Of a stretch of 64,000 nt of DNA, positions 59,720 to 64,000 are shown piece by piece. Every line of letters begins with the position of its first letter. Position 1 is the first letter of the stretch. The position numbers were made by a program, and so were the translations under genes. The stretch is from positions 123,210 to 187,209 of the forward strand of contig JALCQR010000005.1 of the NCBI GenBank assembly GCA_022651385.1, read 5' to 3'. The stretch comes from Clostridia bacterium. Lineage in GTDB: Bacteria > Bacillota > Clostridia > Lachnospirales > Anaerotignaceae. The notes under the pieces were generated by a model, which was given only the letters and a program-made list of their open reading frames with translations, made no database searches and was not told the DNA's origin.

Positions 59720-60688
59720 TTGAATCCATATTATCTTGGTATTGATGTCGGTTCGGTCAGCACAGACCTTGTTGTAACCGATGAAAACGATACAGTTATA
59801 AAAAAAATATATCTCCGCACATGCGGCAAACCTATTGCAGCACTTACGCATGGGCTTCGTATCCTTCGTGATGAACTCGGCGATATCCAGATTTCAGGTG
59901 CCGGAACAACAGGAAGCGGGCGTCAGCTTGCATCTGTAATAGCAGGTGCCGATATTGTAAAAAACGAAATAACCGCTCATTCCATAGCATCAAAAAAAAT
60001 TATTCCGGATGTAAGAACAATTATGGAAATAGGCGGTCAGGATTCCAAAATCATTTTTCTTAAAAACGGTGTTGTATGCGATTTTGCAATGAATACCGTA
60101 TGTGCCGCCGGAACTGGTTCTTTTTTGGACAGGCAGGCGGAACGTATGGAAATACCAATTGAGAAATTCGGCGAATATGCTCTGCGTTCAAAAAATCCCA
60201 CAAGGATAGCCGGAAGATGTGCGGTATTTGCTGAATCGGATATGATACACAAACAGCAAACCGGACATAGCGAGGAGGATATAATACGAGGATTATGTGA
60301 GGCACTTGTGCGCAATTATTTGAGCAATCTTGCCAAAGGCAAAGAAATTGTAGGTCCTGTAATGTTTCAAGGCGGAGTGGCTGCAAATATCGGCATAAAA
60401 GCTGCGTTTGAACATGAGCTTGGCCTTAAAATGTATGTCCCGGAATATTATGATGTTATGGGCGCATATGGAGCGGCACTTTTGGCAAAGAAAAAAGTTA
60501 AAAAGACATGTAAACCTACAGCATTTTACGGTTTTGAAAATGCCTTTAATGAATTTGAGACAAGAAGCATCGAATGTGATGGATGCTCAAATCAATGTGA
60601 GGTAATAGAAGTACGTGTAAACGGAGAAGTAAGAGCACGCTGGGGAGATAAATGCGGCAAATGGTCAAACTTAAGCGTTGCGGTTTAA
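59720..60688 (+). CDS. BadF/BcrA/HadI-type ATPase (2-hydroxyacyl-CoA dehydratase activase family)
   Basis: A 322-residue ASKHA-fold ATPase. GIDVGSVSTDLVV, GTTGSGRQLA, EIGGQDSKII and QGGVAANIG form the nucleotide fold. Cys128 (NTVCAAGTGSF) and Cys167 (GRCAVFAESD) correspond to the ligands that bind one 4Fe-4S cluster between two subunits. A C-terminal addition has CDGCSNQC and DKCGKW, possibly a second metal site. The start is TTG behind AAAGGAGG. It should inject an electron, with ATP hydrolysis, into a partner protein encoded downstream. Confidence 0.9.
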   Translation: MNPYYLGIDVGSVSTDLVVTDENDTVIKKIYLRTCGKPIAALTHGLRILRDELGDIQISGAGTTGSGRQLASVIAGADIVKNEITAHSIASKKIIPDVRTIMEIGGQDSKIIFLKNGVVCDFAMNTVCAAGTGSFLDRQAERMEIPIEKFGEYALRSKNPTRIAGRCAVFAESDMIHKQQTGHSEEDIIRGLCEALVRNYLSNLAKGKEIVGPVMFQGGVAANIGIKAAFEHELGLKMYVPEYYDVMGAYGAALLAKKKVKKTCKPTAFYGFENAFNEFETRSIECDGCSNQCEVIEVRVNGEVRARWGDKCGKWSNLSVAV

Positions 60689-60701
60689 AGGAGAAAAATT
60701 A

Positions 60702-61661
60702 ATGAATCAGATTTTAAAACATGCAAAACCACAAAAATCAAATTCGGATATAACAGTTGGATTGCCTTCATCAATGATGTTTTATGCTCATGGGGAGCTA
60801 TGGGAAGATTTTTTTTCAAAGCTTGGCTGCCATGTTGAAAAATCCGGACCTACAAGCCGTGAAATTCTGAACCGTGGTGTAAGCCTTTGCAGCAGTGAAG
60901 TCTGTATGCCGGTAAAAGTATTTACGGGGCATGTGGACGCACTTGCAAAACGAACCGATTATGTGTTCATTCCGCGTTATATAAGTATGGGCAGGCATGA
61001 AATGGACTGTCCTAAATTCTGCGGGCTTCCCGATATGGTGCGTATTAATCTGCATAATAAAGTCAATCTTATGGAAGTTGACATAGATTTTGATAAGGGA
61101 ACGGAAAAAACCAAAGCAAGCCTTGGTTCGATTTCCAATACACTTGGCATAGACTATGAAACTGTAAAAAATATTTTCGTAAATTCAGTACAAAATAAAC
61201 TTGATACCGATATGAAAGTAGGCTCAGTTGAGCCGGGAATAAAAAATATGCCGTCCATCGCCGTTTTGGGACATCCATATATGATTTATGATGAAATGCT
61301 CAGTATGGGCCTTATTTCAAAACTCAAACAAAAAAACTTTCAGGTACTTACGCCTAATAGTTTAACACGTAATGTACGTCGCAGTCATCTTCCGATTTTT
61401 AAAAACCGCAATTTTTATGAACTCGGAAGTGATATTCTCGGCAGTGCATCGGCTTTTTTGGAGTTGCCGCAGGTAAAAGGCATGATTTATCTGTCACCTT
61501 TTGCATGCGGAATTGATTCATTGGTTACGGAATTTATAGAGCGCCACCTGCATAATACAGAAAAAAATATGCCATTTATGAAAATCACAGTTGATGAGCA
61601 TACCGGAGAAGCAGGATTTGATACACGGCTTGAGGCTTTTCTTGATATGATAGAGGATTAA
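60702..61661 (+). CDS. Activase-associated protein, DUF2229-like (first)
   Basis: A 319-residue protein related to the DUF2229 part of large 2-hydroxyacyl-CoA-dehydratase-activase fusions. Conserved Cys are visible in VSLCSSEVCMPVK, CPKFCGLPD and SPFACGIDSLVTEF, followed by DEHTGEAGFDTRLEAFLD. In longer relatives this domain is fused to the ATPase; here it is a separate gene 13 bases after it. It may carry the Fe-S cluster that receives the electron. The ATG is behind AAAGGAG. Function of the set is not established. Confidence 0.82.
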   Translation: MNQILKHAKPQKSNSDITVGLPSSMMFYAHGELWEDFFSKLGCHVEKSGPTSREILNRGVSLCSSEVCMPVKVFTGHVDALAKRTDYVFIPRYISMGRHEMDCPKFCGLPDMVRINLHNKVNLMEVDIDFDKGTEKTKASLGSISNTLGIDYETVKNIFVNSVQNKLDTDMKVGSVEPGIKNMPSIAVLGHPYMIYDEMLSMGLISKLKQKNFQVLTPNSLTRNVRRSHLPIFKNRNFYELGSDILGSASAFLELPQVKGMIYLSPFACGIDSLVTEFIERHLHNTEKNMPFMKITVDEHTGEAGFDTRLEAFLDMIED

Positions 61662-61681
61662 GGTTCTAAAGGAGGATAATA

Positions 61682-62824
61682 ATGAAAATTACATTTCCAC
61701 ATATGGGAGATGCCTATATTTCAGTAAAAGTGCTGCTTGATGAGCTTGGGCTGGATTACTATATGCCTCCTGTAGGTTCACATGAGACAATGGAAATTGG
61801 CATTGCAAACTCTCCTGAATTTATGTGTCTGCCTTTTAAAAAAGTTCTCGGTGATTTTATAAATGGGCTTAATAATGGAGCGGATACTATTCTTTTCGGA
61901 GAAAGCGGCGGACAATGCCGAATGAGCTACTACGGTGACCTCATGCAGGATATACTGCGGAGTATGGGCTATAAATTTAATTATATTCATTTTAATTTTA
62001 GCCATTTAACATATAAAGAAGCTGCACGTAATTTGGGACCGTTTCTTACAGGAAAATCAAAATTATCGGTTATAAAAGCCGCAGTAAATGCCGGCTGGAC
62101 AGTTTTTGCTGTTGATAAGCTTTATGCTCTTTCCAGAAAAATACGCTGCCGCGAGATAAAACACGGTACTACGGATAAAATTATGCGTGAGTTTGAGCAG
62201 AAAGCACAGACAGTACATGGTTTTAAAAATATACATCGTGCCTTAACAGAAGCCAGAAAAGAACTTAAACATGTAGAGATAGATAAAACTTTTGAACCGG
62301 TAAAAATCGCTTTAGTAGGTGAGATTTTTATATCAAGTGATTCATTTACAAATCTCGAAATCGAAAAAAAGCTTGGGAATATGGGTGCTTATGTACACAA
62401 TACAATGGGTGTAAGCGAGTGGATTTTTAAACATTTTATTAAATATATGATTCCTTTTAATCGTCGCGACAAGTCAATTGAGGCTGCACAGCCTTATATG
62501 CATACTGACGATATAGGCGGGCATGGAATTTACACAATAGGAAATACAGAGCTTTTAAGCCACGGCAGTTATGACGGCATTATTCAGATATATCCGTTTA
62601 CGTGTATGCCTGAAATTATAGCTCAGACCACATTAGGCGAAATTCAGAGAAAAAATGGTGTGCCTGTAATGACACTTATACTGGACGAAATGACTGGTGA
62701 AACAGGATATATTACGAGACTTGAAGCTTTTGTTGATATGCTTAGATTTCAAAAAGAACAAAAATACGAGGAAAAAAATCAAAAGGAGCCTATAAAACAC
62801 CCTAAACTTAAACATGTCAGTTAA
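61682..62824 (+). CDS. Activase-associated protein, DUF2229/CoA-protein-activase type (second)
   Basis: A 380-residue paralogue-like protein with the same fold class. Conserved Cys occur in SPEFMCLPFKK, GESGGQCRMSYYGDL and YPFTCMPEII, then DEMTGETGYITRLEAF, echoing the preceding gene's ending. The C-terminus is Lys/Glu-rich. AAAGGAGG precedes the ATG. It is the last of three genes ahead of a hairpin terminator. Probably forms a complex with the preceding two, but no dehydratase subunit genes are adjacent. Confidence 0.82.
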   Translation: MKITFPHMGDAYISVKVLLDELGLDYYMPPVGSHETMEIGIANSPEFMCLPFKKVLGDFINGLNNGADTILFGESGGQCRMSYYGDLMQDILRSMGYKFNYIHFNFSHLTYKEAARNLGPFLTGKSKLSVIKAAVNAGWTVFAVDKLYALSRKIRCREIKHGTTDKIMREFEQKAQTVHGFKNIHRALTEARKELKHVEIDKTFEPVKIALVGEIFISSDSFTNLEIEKKLGNMGAYVHNTMGVSEWIFKHFIKYMIPFNRRDKSIEAAQPYMHTDDIGGHGIYTIGNTELLSHGSYDGIIQIYPFTCMPEIIAQTTLGEIQRKNGVPVMTLILDEMTGETGYITRLEAFVDMLRFQKEQKYEEKNQKEPIKHPKLKHVS

Positions 62825-62853
62825 AAATAACTACTATATTCATTATTAAACAT

Positions 62854-62900
62854 AAAAATAACCAAAACGGACAATTTAAATCTGCTCTGGTTATTTTTTT
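62854..62900. terminator. Terminator after the activase triad
   Basis: AAAAATAACCA and TGGTTATTTTT form an 11-base stem around a 24-base loop, with a T-run on the plus strand. The minus-strand membrane-protein gene stops within its right arm. Confidence 0.75.
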
Positions 62901-63415
62901 ACACTAATACTTAGCATTTCACAAATTTTGTTTACTCTTTTTATATTGTTTTTCGTATGAATATCTGCAGTATTCTTAGGAGTATATAAACTGTTTGATA
63001 AACCCATCAATTCTCCTGACGCCTCTGTCATTACGCACTTATCTGGAATTTTGAACCTTATAAGAATAAGAGTTCCAGAAAAAACATACAATTCTACAGC
63101 ACATTTTCTGATAGCCTGACCAGCATCATCATAAAACTTATTGTTTTCTAATTTTGTGTCATATATGATGGGATTTGAATATAAATCTGCATACATGATA
63201 AGTGTAAATTCAATTTTCTTTTTAAGTTTTATGTAATTTACATTCGGATTAATTATAAGACCCTTAATTAATTCTGTAAGTATAAATACTATAATACCAG
63301 CACATGCAGCTCCGAATATTGCTTTTCCAACTGGATTATGTAATTTGATAGCACTTGAAATACTATTTAATGCATTAATAATATTCGTTATATTGTTTTC
63401 GTTCATCGCAAACAT
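62891..63415 (-). CDS. Small membrane protein of unknown function
   Basis: A protein of about 174 residues, with one clear membrane helix (AIFGAACAGIIVFILTELIKGLII) and a second hydrophobic region (VELYVFSGTLILIRF) and otherwise charged, Lys/Asn-rich ends. No family is recognised. The start is uncertain: ATG at 63415 or 63406; an upstream ATG at 63460 lies in the hairpin that ends the tRNA-Leu transcript and is less likely. No good ribosome site is seen. It lies between the activase terminator and the tRNA array. Confidence 0.5.
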   Translation of the reverse strand: MFAMNENNITNIINALNSISSAIKLHNPVGKAIFGAACAGIIVFILTELIKGLIINPNVNYIKLKKKIEFTLIMYADLYSNPIIYDTKLENNKFYDDAGQAIRKCAVELYVFSGTLILIRFKIPDKCVMTEASGELMGLSNSLYTPKNTADIHTKNNIKRVNKICEMLSISVKK

Positions 63416-63446
63416 CTTTTCAATATAGTTATTCTTTCTAAAACAC

Positions 63447-63478
63447 AAAATAAAAGCCATTCAAAACAGAAGGCTTTT
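63447..63478 (-). terminator. Terminator of tRNA-Leu
   Basis: On the minus strand AAAAGCC and GGCTTTT pair around a 13-base loop, with ATTTTG after it. It begins seven bases after the tRNA-Leu 3' end. Confidence 0.6.
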
Positions 63479-63484
63479 TAAAAC

Positions 63485-63564
63485 TGCGGTTGAAGGGACT
63501 TGAACCCTTACCCTTGCGGACAGGAACCTAAATCCTGCGTGTCTGCCAGTTCCACCACAACCGC
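63485..63564 (-). tRNA. tRNA-Leu (anticodon TAG)
   Basis: On the minus strand the gene begins GCGGTTGTGGTGG, with anticodon stem CAGGA-TCCTG and loop TTTAGGT (anticodon TAG). The acceptor strands are GCGGTTG and CAACCGC. Its variable arm is short for a leucine tRNA but present (about 11 bases). No CCA is encoded. Confidence 0.92.
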
Positions 63565-63577
63565 AAATATAATATAT

Positions 63578-63606
63578 AAAAAAAGATACAGCCAAAGGAC
63601 TGTATC
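63578..63606 (-). terminator. Terminator between tRNA-Cys and tRNA-Leu
   Basis: GATACAG and CTGTATC form a perfect stem, followed by TTTTTTT on the minus strand. It lies three bases past the tRNA-Cys gene and so divides the array. Confidence 0.8.
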
Positions 63607-63609
63607 AAA

Positions 63610-63681
63610 AGGCGTCGATCGGATTTGAACCGATGCATAGAGGTGTTGCAGACCTTTGCCTTACCACTTGGCTACGACGCC
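63610..63681 (-). tRNA. tRNA-Cys (anticodon GCA)
   Basis: Acceptor GGCGTCG pairs with CGACGCC. The anticodon arm is AGGT-CTGCAAC-ACCT with GCA as anticodon. The T arm shows CGGTTCAAATC. Length 72; CCA not encoded. Confidence 0.95.
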
Positions 63682-63692
63682 ATAAATTAAAA

Positions 63693-63764
63693 TGACCCGA
63701 CCGGGAATTGAACCCGGGTTACAGCCGTGAAAGGGCCGTGTCTTAACCGCTTGACCATCGGGCC
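63693..63764 (-). tRNA. tRNA-Glu (anticodon TTC)
   Basis: Acceptor GGCCCGA pairs with TCGGGTC (one GU). The anticodon loop is CTTTCAC with TTC as anticodon. The T arm is CCGGGTTCAATTCCCGG. Length 72; CCA not encoded. Confidence 0.95.
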
Positions 63765-63792
63765 ATAATCTCTTATCCCTTTATCGGGAAAA

Positions 63793-63864
63793 CTCCCCAA
63801 GTAGGATTCGAACCTACGACCCATCGGTTAACAGCCGATTGCTCTACCGCTGAGCTATTGAGGA
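63793..63864 (-). tRNA. tRNA-Asn (anticodon GTT)
   Basis: Acceptor TCCTCAA pairs with TTGGGGA. The anticodon loop is CTGTTAA with GTT as anticodon. The T arm is GTAGGTTCGAATCCTAC. Length 72; CCA not encoded. It is the first tRNA after 5S rRNA. Confidence 0.95.
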
Positions 63865-63873
63865 TTATTTGTC

Positions 63874-63990
63874 TCCGGCAGCCATCTACTTTCCCAGGCC
63901 GTTTCCAGCCAAGTATCATCGACCGATTGAGTCTTAACCTGCGTGTTCGGTATGGATACGGGTGTCTCCCACAATCGCATTACCACCGGA
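63874..63990 (-). rRNA. rrf: 5S ribosomal RNA
   Basis: On the minus strand the 117-base gene begins TCCGGTGGTAATGCG, has the universal core ACCCGTATCCATACCGAACACG and ends GCTGCCGGAG, which pairs with its beginning. It is the last rRNA of an operon whose 23S and 16S lie beyond the right edge. The tRNA array Asn-Glu-Cys-Leu follows it. Confidence 0.95.
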
Positions 63991-64000
63991 TATTTTCTAT

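Noticed and set aside
63460..63460. ATG at 63460 as start of the small membrane protein
   Set aside because: It falls in the hairpin that terminates tRNA-Leu and has no ribosome site; a downstream ATG is more natural.

Overview
The window is chromosomal DNA from a low-GC, anaerobic, Gram-positive bacterium of the class Clostridia (Lachnospirales-like; genus not determinable by eye). The evidence is AT-rich intergenic DNA, strong AGGAGG ribosome sites, a Rex-type redox operator, a butyryl-CoA dehydrogenase/Etf operon, a 2-hydroxyacyl-CoA dehydratase activase-type locus, HrcA/CIRCE heat-shock control, RecU and an FMN riboswitch, with no sign of respiratory genes.

Left block (0-16 kb): the tail of an ABC-F gene is followed by a Rex-controlled operon for a soluble NuoE/NuoF-type NADH module plus a 1155-residue chimera (2Fe-2S, GltD-like flavoprotein, ferredoxin and NuoG/molybdopterin-like domains). 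A bidirectional terminator separates it from a convergent ten-gene Mrp/Mbh-like membrane operon (mnhE-F-G-DUF4040-B-C-D plus three more NuoL/M/N-type subunits), which has no hydrogenase or quinone module. Together they suggest redox and cation-gradient management, but a physical link is only an inference.

Middle block (16-31 kb): hsp20 with a degenerate CIRCE, deoD, a tRNA-Arg, and then a 13.3 kb PBSX-like contractile phage remnant that abuts the tRNA 3' end. The remnant keeps terminase, portal, capsid, sheath, tube and baseplate genes intact. It lacks integrase, tape measure, tail fibres and lysis genes. Its tail chaperone has a textbook -1 frameshift site.

Right block (31-64 kb): a MATE exporter; an acyl-CoA dehydrogenase-etfB-etfA operon with a long leader; a polysaccharide deacetylase-queG-recU overlap operon; a LysE exporter; a second acyl-CoA dehydrogenase; a secreted GDPD; a MoxR/VWA/LRR operon; an intergenic repeat cluster; a PLP sulfur-amino-acid lyase with a LysR regulator and divergent brnQ; the ribD-E-BA-H operon under an FMN riboswitch; an ABC exporter with a DtxR-like regulator; a two-component system; a glyoxalase-like protein; a BadF-type activase triad; a small membrane protein; and finally the distal end of an rRNA operon (5S, tRNA-Asn, Glu, Cys, Leu) on the minus strand.
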